From positions 1-20,702 of the IMG/VR virus record IMGVR_UViG_3300040801_001797: 20,702 nucleotides of DNA. The stretch is one strand, 5' to 3'. Positions 1 through 8,103 of this stretch are shown piece after piece. The position numbers were made by a program, and so were the translations under genes. The DNA is from a virus. The notes beneath the pieces are model-generated. The model had not been told where the DNA came from. It saw only the letters and a list, made by a program, of their open reading frames with translations, and searched no databases. The stretch's first letter is position 1. The number at the start of each line of letters is the position of its first letter.

Positions 1-2956
1 AGAACAGATTGCGTACGTTGAACAGATCTCTTCCCACGAACCTCCTCGTTATGGCATTGACATCGTCAACGATTGATCGGTACGCAGCGAAGAACGCCTC
101 CGCTATCTTCTGGTCTTTAGCACTTAGCATGCTCCCGCTCTGTATAGACTCAATCATCTCCTGCGTTAGCATGTGCGTTTCCTTGCCAGCTATGAAGCCT
201 TTGTACAAGAGGCTGTCGCTTGCGGCGTTGTTTATCTTCTTCGCTCCAGCTTCGACCTTGCCATCCATCGCGTACATGTAGAGCTTTATCCGCTGCATGC
301 GGGTTAGTTTTACGCTGACTTCCTTGGTGTCGAACACCGTGACTTCCTTGACCTTGCCTTTGGCGTCAGTCTTCTTTACCTTTCGAATGTTGGTCTTCAC
401 AGTCAGCTTAGTCGGGGAGTCCATCGTGTTGAGCTCAGCTATGAGCTTGTTGAGATTCTTTGCGTCGATCCCTATTTCTTTTAAGCCAGCCCTAAAGTTG
501 TCAGATAGTTTTCGGGCTATCATTGACATTATCTCTTCTGACTGGCTGAACTTCTCTGCTATTTCGGAAAACACCGGCCCCATCTTACGGAGCTGTACTG
601 CTAAACTGTAGACACTTCGAGCGCCAATGACCCCCGATCGGTTGAGCATGTTCGTTATCGTCTTAACAGCCTTGGTTTTAGGTATCGAGGTTCCAGCCTG
701 TATTCCCTTCTCCGGAGTTACTACTTCCTTAGCTATCCTGCGTACCTCATCCTGCGCCGCTTGTGTGGCTAAGGCTTCTTTGGTTTGCGCCTTCTCTTTT
801 TTCGCCTGCTCTGCCTTCGCCTTCTTCTCCGCTGCCCGCGCCTTCCTCTGCTCCGCAGCCTCTTTTAGTATCTCCTTTTTTGTCTTTGTAGATCCGCGCT
901 TTTTAGCGGCAGGCTTCTTAACCGGTGCTTGCATTTTAACTGGAGCGGGGGCCTCGGGTGCGGGTGCTCCACCTTCGAACACTCGACTTACGTACTCGTC
1001 AAGACTCTCCAACACTCGGTCCTTCATCTCTGGCGTGACCGCGTCTCCGAACTCCTCAGTTATTTGCGCCATAACTTCATCCACCGCGTCATCCAACTGC
1101 TTGCCAAGGTCTGCCCCGTCAGTCTGTATCATAGCTTCTGGATCTCCTACTACCTTGGACCGGCTAGGAATGTCCAGCTCTTTCTTTATCTGGTCAACGA
1201 TCTCCCTCATCGCATCGTCCAGCTGGTCTCTGGTCGTTATCTCATCACCAGCCCTACCTGGAGCGAACAGCGCTCTGGTCCTTGCCTTCATTCTTTCTAC
1301 GGCGACTACTAATTCCCGATATGCATCCGGTTTGGTGTCGTCAAGTTTGCTGAACAGCGCTTTGAACACAGAGTTATCATCTGCTTTTGGGTCAAGCCCG
1401 AGCACCTTCCGGTACACGTTAGTGATCCACTCTTTCACAGCCTTGAACGCCCGCCTCAATGGCCGGTTGAAGTCATCCATCTTGCCCGCCATGAACTTCA
1501 CAAAGTCATCAGCGAACATCTCCTCCATCTTTCTGGTCCAAGGCATATCTGCCTGCGCCCCATACTTTTTGTTGAGCGCATCGAGATGTTTACCCTTTAT
1601 GTCCGAGCGCATAAGGTGGCCCATCTCGTGGATGAACTCAGCGCTTGAAGTACCTTTACGCACCGACCTAAGTATAAGTTTGTTATCCCTCGAAAGTAAC
1701 GACACCGTGTCCGCCATCTCTGCTTGGAAACCCTTGGCTTTCATGTACTCGGTTAGTGACATCTTATCGCTGGCGGCTCTTGCCTCTAGCAGGTCAAGCT
1801 CCAGGTCGATAGTTCCTTCCTCTCCCGGGGCGCGAGTGGCCTCCATGAAAGATCTTAGATTGTTTCTGCTTGGCTCGGCGTTTACCGCGTCAACGATAGC
1901 CTGGTCCGCATCCACTTCTGGGACGTCAGGAACCTCGACATCTGCTGGTCGTGTAGCGTTCTGGTACTTGACAGACTGAGGCTTGTCAGATCTTACGGTA
2001 GGTACAAACTCGCCGTCTACGAATGATCCTAGCGGAGTCTCGCCTGCTAAGTCAGTCTCTGTCAGCTGTAGTATGGCGTTCTCAACGTCTTTTGCTGGCG
2101 CCCCTGTGGCCTCCGCTACGTCATTAGCCGCCCGCTTGGCGTATCTTGACTTGGCTTCTTTGAAAGAAATGCCGAGTGCTCTTGCGCTATTTCGCAAAGC
2201 GAATCCGAATATAGGTGAAGCAAGCCCGTCCGTCAACCCAGCCTCTACGACGTTTCTCATGTCTCCGCCTTTGCCAAGTCGTTGCTGTATTGCCTCCGAC
2301 AGCACGCCAGTCGCTACTCCCTCTAGCGTGTCTACTCCAGCCTCTACCAACAACTTATGCCCTCCTGATCTGCCGGCTACTGTCAGCGCGTGGATGGCCT
2401 TAGCCTCTCTCAGTATCTGGCCTGCATTGCGCAGCCTGAATGCGGCTTTTCCCACATGTTTGGCCCTGTTGAACGCGGCAGCAGCCACCCCTAGCGGACC
2501 TGTCAGCATGCTAACACCTATCTCAATCGGAGAGTCAGAAGCGAATCGGGAGACCAGGCCCGCGCCGAACGCAGTCACCGGGTTGCTCGACGCGTAGTTG
2601 TACGCTTCCATGTCGAGCCTGTCCTTCTCCCCAGGCGTAAGGTTCTGCATGCCCAAAGCCCTGCCGATTATACCCTCTGAAAAGTCACGTTGTATTACTG
2701 ACCCGAGGGAGCCCTGTTCTACCTGCGACCGCTCGAGGGGGTTCGCTGGCGCGAACTCGCCCATCATTGACGACCCCGTGTCGCTCTCGAACTCCTTCTG
2801 CGCTGCTACTGCTGGATCGAACCGAGGGGCGCTTACGGGATCTGGGGCTGATACTTCACTGGCAGTGGATATGACTCCAGTTGGCCCCCTAGATATTTGT
2901 AGGTCTGGGCTCGCGCCTAGCAGGACGTCTTTATTGAGTATTCCCACTATACGCAT
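1..2956 (-). CDS. Giant putative ejection / polyvalent virion protein with HExxH metallopeptidase motif (5' part only)
   Basis: I translated this frame by hand: it stays open for 985 codons and leaves the window at base 1, so the C-terminus is missing. Residues 1-95 look like a flexible, Pro/Ser/Ala-rich leader. Residues 100-265 are helical, with hydrophobic Ala/Gly stretches near 144-162 and 236-262. Residues 441-447 read FIHEMGH, an HExxH zinc motif (H443, E444, H447). MEEMFADDF follows at 477-485, where E479 could be the third gluzincin-type ligand. Residues 664-740 are a Lys/Ala/Glu-rich linker or coiled coil. Residues 880-985 are helical and begin with LTRMQRIKLYMYA. Peptidase domains of this kind are known in large phage polyvalent proteins that enter the host with DNA; delivery here is inferred from the position after the tail genes. 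The ATG overlaps the upstream gene by 26 bases. AAAGAGGA abuts it with no spacer, so GTG at 2947-2945 (spacer 9) is a good alternative start. Confidence 0.85.
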   Translation of the reverse strand, partial: MRIVGILNKDVLLGASPDLQISRGPTGVISTASEVSAPDPVSAPRFDPAVAAQKEFESDTGSSMMGEFAPANPLERSQVEQGSLGSVIQRDFSEGIIGRALGMQNLTPGEKDRLDMEAYNYASSNPVTAFGAGLVSRFASDSPIEIGVSMLTGPLGVAAAAFNRAKHVGKAAFRLRNAGQILREAKAIHALTVAGRSGGHKLLVEAGVDTLEGVATGVLSEAIQQRLGKGGDMRNVVEAGLTDGLASPIFGFALRNSARALGISFKEAKSRYAKRAANDVAEATGAPAKDVENAILQLTETDLAGETPLGSFVDGEFVPTVRSDKPQSVKYQNATRPADVEVPDVPEVDADQAIVDAVNAEPSRNNLRSFMEATRAPGEEGTIDLELDLLEARAASDKMSLTEYMKAKGFQAEMADTVSLLSRDNKLILRSVRKGTSSAEFIHEMGHLMRSDIKGKHLDALNKKYGAQADMPWTRKMEEMFADDFVKFMAGKMDDFNRPLRRAFKAVKEWITNVYRKVLGLDPKADDNSVFKALFSKLDDTKPDAYRELVVAVERMKARTRALFAPGRAGDEITTRDQLDDAMREIVDQIKKELDIPSRSKVVGDPEAMIQTDGADLGKQLDDAVDEVMAQITEEFGDAVTPEMKDRVLESLDEYVSRVFEGGAPAPEAPAPVKMQAPVKKPAAKKRGSTKTKKEILKEAAEQRKARAAEKKAKAEQAKKEKAQTKEALATQAAQDEVRRIAKEVVTPEKGIQAGTSIPKTKAVKTITNMLNRSGVIGARSVYSLAVQLRKMGPVFSEIAEKFSQSEEIMSMIARKLSDNFRAGLKEIGIDAKNLNKLIAELNTMDSPTKLTVKTNIRKVKKTDAKGKVKEVTVFDTKEVSVKLTRMQRIKLYMYAMDGKVEAGAKKINNAASDSLLYKGFIAGKETHMLTQEMIESIQSGSMLSAKDQKIAEAFFAAYRSIVDDVNAITRRFVGRDLFNVRNLF

Positions 2957-4667
2957 TCCTCTTTATGATTATGTATTTATCGAGTATATCGGAGTACTTA
3001 GCCAGCCCCTCTCCAGCGAGGAGCACCGCGTTAGGCTTGCGGGGCGCTACAGGAGCAGGTCCAAAGGCTATTACTGATTCTGGCATAACCATTCCTGTAG
3101 CATTCCTCGAGGTCAGGGCCTCATCCAAGAACCCCCTTGAGGCTCTGAGTTCGACCAATAGTTGGCCCATTCTAGTGTTAGGATCTTTACCTCCGTCAGA
3201 GCCAGCGATGAGCCGGTCGAGCCCTCTGTATAGGCTCCTAACCTTTCGCACAGGTCTATCCCATCCGTCTTTCCCCTCGTTGGCTAGCGCCTGTACATGC
3301 TCTGTAGCTAGACCTTGGTACTGAGCGGGGGTGAGTAACTTGGTGTTGACCATAGCCTTCGTCTCCGGATCTTGCGTCATGGCGTACCTATTTAGTCTGG
3401 CTCCAGGCTCTGACATAGTGGCCCCGAGTTGCGGCCCGCTATCCAAGCGCATGAATACCGTCGGGCCTTGGCGGGTTACCGCAATCCCTCTATCAACGAC
3501 CCCAGGTATCTCTTTCCTGGCCTCGAATATTCCTGAGCTTTGGAATCCAGCTCCAGTTATCTTAGCTACGTTTGGATTTGTGTTAGAGAAAGTTAGGCCC
3601 TTAGTGTCGACCCCCCTTATAGCAAGTTGAGTTATCATTAAGCCACTTTTTACTCCGATCTGTTTCGCGGTTGTCCCCTCGCTGATGTCTTTTTTGCGTT
3701 GTATATTGTATGCCGCTAGAGTCTCGCCTACAGTCTTAAACTTCGAAGTCTTCATGAACTCTTGCCCATCCTTCGTTTTTAACCAAGCTCGTATCTCAGC
3801 ATCGGTGGCGTCAGCCCCGAATTCTTCCAGTATCGTATCCGCCAGAGACTTAACTGCCTGCTCTTGTATCTGATTCTCGTTTTGTTTCTTTATCTCTTTG
3901 TCGGTCCTGTTCGTATTGGCAAGGGCTTTATCTATGATAGCCTGCCGTACCTTTGGGTCCGGAGTACCGCCAGCCGCAACTACGTCGGCATCATACGCAG
4001 CCAGAACTCCTTGCAGGTCTGATATGTTAGCCGCGTTTAGTAGAAGGTCTTGGTATTTGCTTGGTATGGGAGGCGCTGACCCAGCTGCCGCCGTTGGCCA
4101 TATAGATTTGGCTGTGCTCTGCAGCTTCTCTATAGCTGCTACTTTGACGCTGGGTGACGCCTTCGACCCTTTGATGGCTGCTATCGCATCCGGAAGGCTT
4201 GGTTGGTCCATGCCCTGTATCACTAGTTCGCCAAGGTCGTTATCATCTTTCTGTTTTCCAGCTTTGGTCTGCAGCATGGTTGTGTAGTCTATCAGTTCAG
4301 AACTAACACGCTTCGGATCCACTTTGCTCTGTCCCTTAAAATACGCTCCGAGCTTCTGGTCCATGAGGCCGGAGGAGACCATGCTGTCAATAGTTTTTCC
4401 GTTTCCTGCCTGCGCTAACACATCAGCCCTGTACTTGACGAAGGCTTTAGGCTCGCGCATAGCGTCTGGATGAAAGGTCATACGCTCTTTGGCGATTGAC
4501 CCCAAAGACTTGTCGAGCTGCGCTTGCTGGTTGAACTGATTGACTGCTTCAGAGAAGTCAGCCCGTGTGCGCGTTTCTTCCTCACGCACTCTGTAGTTCG
4601 TCATCTGAGACTGGATCCTCGAGGGATCTAGCATGTTCCCGATTATGCTTGCCGTGTTGTCAGCCAT
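2931..4667 (-). CDS. Internal virion / ejection protein candidate, 578 aa
   Basis: I do not recognise a family. The first roughly 90 residues are polar and Gln/Arg/Glu-rich (for example RVREEETRTRADFSEAVNQF near 26-45), as in helical ejection proteins. The middle is Ala/Lys/Asp-rich and the C-terminal third mixes beta-like and helical stretches with Pro-rich segments. There is no signal peptide or clear membrane segment. Its start shares one base with the upstream stop (TAATG), implying translational coupling, and its 3' end overlaps the giant gene by 26 bases. Lying between the tail nozzle genes and the giant protein, where podoviruses encode internal core proteins (T7 gp14, gp15 and gp16 positions), it is probably packed in the head and ejected. 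That role is inferred from gene order only. Confidence 0.7.
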   Translation of the reverse strand: MADNTASIIGNMLDPSRIQSQMTNYRVREEETRTRADFSEAVNQFNQQAQLDKSLGSIAKERMTFHPDAMREPKAFVKYRADVLAQAGNGKTIDSMVSSGLMDQKLGAYFKGQSKVDPKRVSSELIDYTTMLQTKAGKQKDDNDLGELVIQGMDQPSLPDAIAAIKGSKASPSVKVAAIEKLQSTAKSIWPTAAAGSAPPIPSKYQDLLLNAANISDLQGVLAAYDADVVAAGGTPDPKVRQAIIDKALANTNRTDKEIKKQNENQIQEQAVKSLADTILEEFGADATDAEIRAWLKTKDGQEFMKTSKFKTVGETLAAYNIQRKKDISEGTTAKQIGVKSGLMITQLAIRGVDTKGLTFSNTNPNVAKITGAGFQSSGIFEARKEIPGVVDRGIAVTRQGPTVFMRLDSGPQLGATMSEPGARLNRYAMTQDPETKAMVNTKLLTPAQYQGLATEHVQALANEGKDGWDRPVRKVRSLYRGLDRLIAGSDGGKDPNTRMGQLLVELRASRGFLDEALTSRNATGMVMPESVIAFGPAPVAPRKPNAVLLAGEGLAKYSDILDKYIIIKRNAYSGNTQ

Positions 4668-5218
4668 TAGATTGATGTGCCTCTAGTTGGACTATTAAAG
4701 AACTGTTGGTGCTGGCGGCTGGATGTCTGCGCCGCTCCAGCCTGGTCCTGTAGCAGCTTGAGCGCATGCAGGTTACGAGCTACTATGGCGTTGTTCGTGT
4801 CAACAGTATTCAGCATTCGTGTCACTTCTTCGTCAGCGAACTTACGTTCTAATCTTCCGATTGCAGTCCGCTCTGCGTCCTTTATGTCTGACAGAGCGCC
4901 CGCTGTTTTGAAAGCAGTTGACGCGGTCTCAAGACCAAAATTCTGCTCATTCGTTAGCGTCTTCCTCGGGTCCATTTTTGGCTCTAGCCTAACGTCTCCA
5001 ACGCCAGACGCCAGATTAACTTTGCTCAAGTCAGAGCCGAACTTAAGACTGTCGGGAGCAGAAGTAACGGCAGGCGTGTTCAGCACACCGAGGGATGACA
5101 GATCTCCGAACTCCGAAACTCCACCACCGCCAGCGCCTATGCCTGATAGCGGCGCTCTGGCGAAAGCTGGGGTGTCTGGCTCGCCACCAAGTAACTTTAC
5201 TTCAAGCGGTCTAGCCAT
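4667..5218 (-). CDS. Probable internal virion protein, 183 aa
   Basis: Start chosen at the ATG at 5218-5216 (MARPLEVKLLGG), because GGAG lies six bases upstream and the gene then overlaps the preceding stop by only 8 bases (ATGGCTAG). An upstream ATG at 5230 and a longer frame to 5275 exist but lack comparable ribosome-binding sequence. Residues 1-75 are Gly/Pro/Ser/Ala-rich and probably disordered (GIGAGGGG near 26-33). Residues 85-165 are helical and charged, compatible with a coiled coil. The C-terminus is Gln/Ser-rich. No family is recognised. The size, composition and place in the post-nozzle gene cluster suggest a small internal core or ejection protein. Confidence 0.65.
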   Translation of the reverse strand: MARPLEVKLLGGEPDTPAFARAPLSGIGAGGGGVSEFGDLSSLGVLNTPAVTSAPDSLKFGSDLSKVNLASGVGDVRLEPKMDPRKTLTNEQNFGLETASTAFKTAGALSDIKDAERTAIGRLERKFADEEVTRMLNTVDTNNAIVARNLHALKLLQDQAGAAQTSSRQHQQFFNSPTRGTSI

Positions 5219-5513
5219 TCTGTGCTCCATCGTTAAGTACTGATTCAGACAAATCGCCGAACTGTTGTATGCCACGGGTCTGTAACGCGCGATTGCGGAG
5301 CTCAGTGGCCTTCGCTTCTTCGACTTTCCTGGAGGTGCGCTGCGCTTCTTTTAGCTGCTCGCGGTCCCTGAGCTCTGCTGCCCGAGCCTCACGGCTGAGC
5401 TGCTCACGCCTGGCCTCCACTCTGCGTCCAGCCTTGCGCTGCTTGCTGGCTACGACCTGCTGAGCCCCAGCGGCTATGAGGTTTGACGCTACTATTGCTG
5501 CTCCTGTTGGCAT
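5211..5513 (-). CDS. Small coiled-coil internal virion protein candidate, 100 aa
   Basis: An Ala-rich N-terminus (about residues 4-21, AAIVASNLIAAGAQQVVA) is followed by a strongly basic and acidic helix from about 22 to 80, full of Arg, Glu and Ala and consistent with a coiled coil. The upstream sequence GGAGTATAAAATG gives a good ribosome-binding site with seven-base spacing. The stop lies inside the start of the next gene. Short Ala/Gln/Arg-rich helical proteins at this position in podovirus genomes (T7 gp14-like place) are usually internal virion proteins that help form the ejection conduit. I see no diagnostic motif, so the role is inferred from position and composition. Confidence 0.65.
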   Translation of the reverse strand: MPTGAAIVASNLIAAGAQQVVASKQRKAGRRVEARREQLSREARAAELRDREQLKEAQRTSRKVEEAKATELRNRALQTRGIQQFGDLSESVLNDGAQNG

Positions 5514-5514
5514 T

Positions 5515-5892
5515 TTATACTCCTAAGATCATGTTAGTCACCAGCTGGTCACCAATCCGAAAACCGATTCTGCTCATCAATTTTAGCAGAGCGGGGTTGT
5601 CTGTATAGGCGAACACGACAAGGCATCCAGCGTCCTGCGCTTCATCTGCCTGTTCTTTGAATATCGATTCCAGAGCTTTAAGCGCTGCCAGTTTACCAGC
5701 CTTTGGGTTTATGACAGGCCAGCCGATGAACGCTATGGCTGAGTTGCCGGTGTACAACCAGCTCGCAGCCAGATCTTCTACGATCAACCCGTCCTTCGAC
5801 AGCAGAGCTGGGTCTGGCGCGAAAGCGTCATTACCTTCCCACCAGTCTTGGATCGTGGCGTAGTCCTCAGCGATGTATCTTCTCATGCTCAT
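5515..5892 (-). CDS. GNAT-like acetyltransferase-fold protein, possibly degenerate
   Basis: This 125-residue protein has the outline of a GNAT N-acetyltransferase: an N-terminal MRRYIAEDYATI segment, a central beta strand (SAIAFIGWPVIN, 51-62), a helix (68-86), a strand (CLVVFAYTDN, 90-99) and the C-terminal pattern NPALLKLMSRIGFRIGDQ (99-116), typical of GNAT motif B. The acetyl-CoA pyrophosphate loop (R/Q-x-x-G-x-G/A) is not evident; the corresponding area reads NPKAGKLAAL, so catalysis is doubtful. Small GNAT-like proteins often sit beside tail or internal-core genes in podoviruses, where they may be structural. The ATG overlaps the nozzle gene stop (ATGA), and a second ATG two codons later could be the true start. 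Upstream there is little Shine-Dalgarno sequence, so coupled translation is likely. Confidence 0.7.
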   Translation of the reverse strand: MSMRRYIAEDYATIQDWWEGNDAFAPDPALLSKDGLIVEDLAASWLYTGNSAIAFIGWPVINPKAGKLAALKALESIFKEQADEAQDAGCLVVFAYTDNPALLKLMSRIGFRIGDQLVTNMILGV

Positions 5893-7829
5893 CGTACAAA
5901 GTAGAAGTCGTAAAGTATTGAGCCCGAGGTCAACGCCTGCACTTCAAAGGTCCAAGTTCGCCCCAGGCTGCTTGGCAACCTCTGGATGAACTCTTGTTGG
6001 GATACGGCTGTAGGAAGCGTCATGTCGACCGTGTTGGCCGTTAAGGCGTTCCCGTCTTGTGACACGAACCTAATCCTCAGACTTCCAGAATACGACACCT
6101 TGAACTTCCTCGCGTACTCTATCTTGAACCTCTGCAGTACTTGTGGCGTGAACCGTTTAGAAGTCCACTTCCATAACCCAGACGCCTCAAGTGTCTGAGT
6201 ACTCGTAACCCAGTTCTTGGCGTCCCTGTGGTACACCATGATAGTTGGGTTGTTTGTCTTCTTGAACACATACTTGTCACTACCTGACAGCTTAGCATAG
6301 CTTACGCCTTGCGTAGTTATTGGGCTGGAGTTCTTAACCCTCTGGCTTACTTCCTTTACTGCCTGGAGATTGTACTCGTAGACCTTCTGGCCATACGGAC
6401 CAGTGTCGTATCCTGCGTCAGTCGACCTGGTTATGAACATGACGACACCATTGGCGTCAACCATAGAATTGGCCTCAACATAGATGTCTGGTATTGCCTT
6501 GAACATCACGTATGGGTTGGCCTCCGTTCCATCTCCGTTTATATGGTATAACCCTTTAGTTGTCCCGACTACTGTAGTGAACGACCCGCCAACCGTAGTA
6601 GGATCTCGGACGGTTATAAGGTCGGTTATGTTTCCTTCAAAAGAGAAGGTGTTCGACCGGTTCCATCCCCACCAATCCCCCGCTCTGCTGTACAGCAAAA
6701 GATCTTGCCTGCTGTAGGGCTGCATCCACAGCCTATTGTCCTTCTCAAACAGTTTTAGGTAGTCGCTACTTGTGTTGTTTATGGCTGTGTTTATGACAGA
6801 AAACGTCTCATCGTCTTTGTTGACAAGTAGTGTTACGCTTGCTATGGCTGAGGCCAGTACATTGTCCGACCACTGAGCCCCCGCAGTAACTGTTCCATTC
6901 TCCGCAGTTACGTTTACGCCATCGTATTTGGCGACCCGTATGTACTCAGCGTCGTCTGGGCCTCTCCGGAAGAGCCACACTTCGTCTGTGTATGTTAGGG
7001 GAAAAGTAGGGAATGTTAGCTGAGGCGCAAAGCTCCCAGTTCGCACCCCTACCTCGTCAAAGTTGTCTACTGTTATAGTGGAAGGCGCACTGGGGACCCC
7101 CTGTATCTCCGCTTCCGGATCAAGGGCCACAGTTGCGTCTTTCTTTACGTTTACTTGCAGATAACTGTAGTCTCCATCAGCGAAGGAAGGCGCCATCATT
7201 TTACTGGAGGCTACTGCGTTTAGCGTTGGGATCCCCGTGTTGAAGGCAACTATCAACCCCCCGTAGCTAATATCGACTGTCGTACCAGGGGTCGCGGGAA
7301 CCGATAAAGGCCCGACCCGTGCGTTTACGTCAGTCGAGAACTTCCAGACGAACTGATAAGGTGACGAGTTTGTAATGATTATCTCTATCGTTACGCCAGA
7401 AGCCCCGGTATAGGACTCGTTTGCTTTGAGCGCGAAGGTCACCGACTGGGAAGGATTACTATCGAAGAGGGCAGGGTTTTGATCTATGCTTAGGTTCTCA
7501 GCGAGGCCCAAGACCGGAGTACTGGCGGTAGGGGGATGAAAGTTATCATTGACTTGGTTGCTTAGCCCCCCAGGCGTCTCGTAGAAGTACAGAGACCCGG
7601 AACTAAGGTAGAACTTGCGCCCATTCAGCACGACATCGGTCGACACACCAGACCAGTCCTTGGCTGTATCAGTCGCGTCATAGTAGTCGCTGCCTTCCAG
7701 GGTTCCGAGGGCAAGTCTGTCAGCATCAAGACCCTCCACTAGCGTGGCCTCCGGTTTACGGAGGTCCGCCGCGTCCTGGTTGTTGTTCAGGAACCCAAAG
7801 GTGAATCGGCTGTTGACTTGGTTACCCAT
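5889..7829 (-). CDS. Tail hub / nozzle protein (tail tubular protein B-like)
   Basis: A 646-residue, almost wholly beta-rich protein with many Thr, Ser, Val, Tyr and Gly residues and no transmembrane segment. The N-terminus (MGNQVNSRFTFGFLNNNQDA) is followed by short strand-turn units, including WLFRRGPDDAEYIRVAKYDG near 306-325. A tryptophan-containing segment (AGDWWGWNRSNTFSF) and a propeller-like portion (TKGLYHINGDGTEANPYVMF) occur in the second half, then a C-terminal beta domain ending in ILYDFYFVR. Length and composition fit podovirus nozzle or stabiliser proteins such as T7 gp12, which close the tail tube beneath the adaptor. Assignment rests on fold impression and on position between fibre genes and internal virion genes. 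It starts at a TAATG junction with the 90-residue gene, so it is probably translationally coupled. A fibre or baseplate-hub role is the main alternative. Confidence 0.65.
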   Translation of the reverse strand: MGNQVNSRFTFGFLNNNQDAADLRKPEATLVEGLDADRLALGTLEGSDYYDATDTAKDWSGVSTDVVLNGRKFYLSSGSLYFYETPGGLSNQVNDNFHPPTASTPVLGLAENLSIDQNPALFDSNPSQSVTFALKANESYTGASGVTIEIIITNSSPYQFVWKFSTDVNARVGPLSVPATPGTTVDISYGGLIVAFNTGIPTLNAVASSKMMAPSFADGDYSYLQVNVKKDATVALDPEAEIQGVPSAPSTITVDNFDEVGVRTGSFAPQLTFPTFPLTYTDEVWLFRRGPDDAEYIRVAKYDGVNVTAENGTVTAGAQWSDNVLASAIASVTLLVNKDDETFSVINTAINNTSSDYLKLFEKDNRLWMQPYSRQDLLLYSRAGDWWGWNRSNTFSFEGNITDLITVRDPTTVGGSFTTVVGTTKGLYHINGDGTEANPYVMFKAIPDIYVEANSMVDANGVVMFITRSTDAGYDTGPYGQKVYEYNLQAVKEVSQRVKNSSPITTQGVSYAKLSGSDKYVFKKTNNPTIMVYHRDAKNWVTSTQTLEASGLWKWTSKRFTPQVLQRFKIEYARKFKVSYSGSLRIRFVSQDGNALTANTVDMTLPTAVSQQEFIQRLPSSLGRTWTFEVQALTSGSILYDFYFVR

Positions 7830-8101
7830 TACTCAGCAGGTAGCTCCTCAGTTATGCTAGATATTGACGCTAGGTGCGAAGCGTACGCATCTATTACGTC
7901 CTGAGTGTGAACGATGTTCTTTATAGCTTTTACCGCATCGGACTCGTCTTCCGCGCTGTCTACTGGAGATAGAACTCTCCTGTGGAAAGACCTGGATATT
8001 TCAGTCCCGTCCTCCGAGACAACAGTTGCCTCCCGAAGATGTACCATATTGTACGAGCCAACTATTTCTATTTTGTCTATTTCTGTAGTTTTTGATAACA
8101 T
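7829..8101 (-). CDS. Small conserved phage structural-region protein, 90 aa
   Basis: The sequence contains DKIEIVGSYNMVHLREAT (9-26), EDGTEISRSFHRRVLSP (30-46) and an acidic helical C-terminus. The pattern of DKIE, an R-x-A/K-T strand and an EDG-x-E-I/L-S-x-S/T-F-H-R core is one I associate with small proteins beside tail or fibre genes in many phages. Their function is not established to my knowledge. It begins three bases after the fibre stop (AAGGCGTAAACATG supplies ribosome-binding sequence) and ends at a TAATG overlap with the nozzle gene. It could be a minor tail component or an assembly helper. Confidence 0.75.
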   Translation of the reverse strand: MLSKTTEIDKIEIVGSYNMVHLREATVVSEDGTEISRSFHRRVLSPVDSAEDESDAVKAIKNIVHTQDVIDAYASHLASISSITEELPAE

Positions 8102-8103
8102 GT

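Noticed and set aside
627-1979. Long plus-strand open frame of 450 codons (and several other long plus-strand frames)
   Set aside because: It is antisense to the giant minus-strand gene, its product is a Ser/Ala/Leu-rich low-complexity string typical of antisense frames, and no ribosome-binding site or family resemblance is visible. The same applies to the other plus-strand frames.
1-2956. Virion RNA polymerase (N4 gp50-like) as identity of the giant protein
   Set aside because: The N4-gp56 capsid made this attractive, but no T7-family polymerase motif is visible in the 985 residues present; the HExxH motif fits a polyvalent protein better. The missing C-terminus leaves it untested.
5219-5275. 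Upstream extension of the 183-residue gene to 5275
   Set aside because: It would extend the overlap with the previous gene to 65 bases, whereas the ATG at 5218 has GGAG at good spacing and the same 8-base overlap style seen at 11448-11455.
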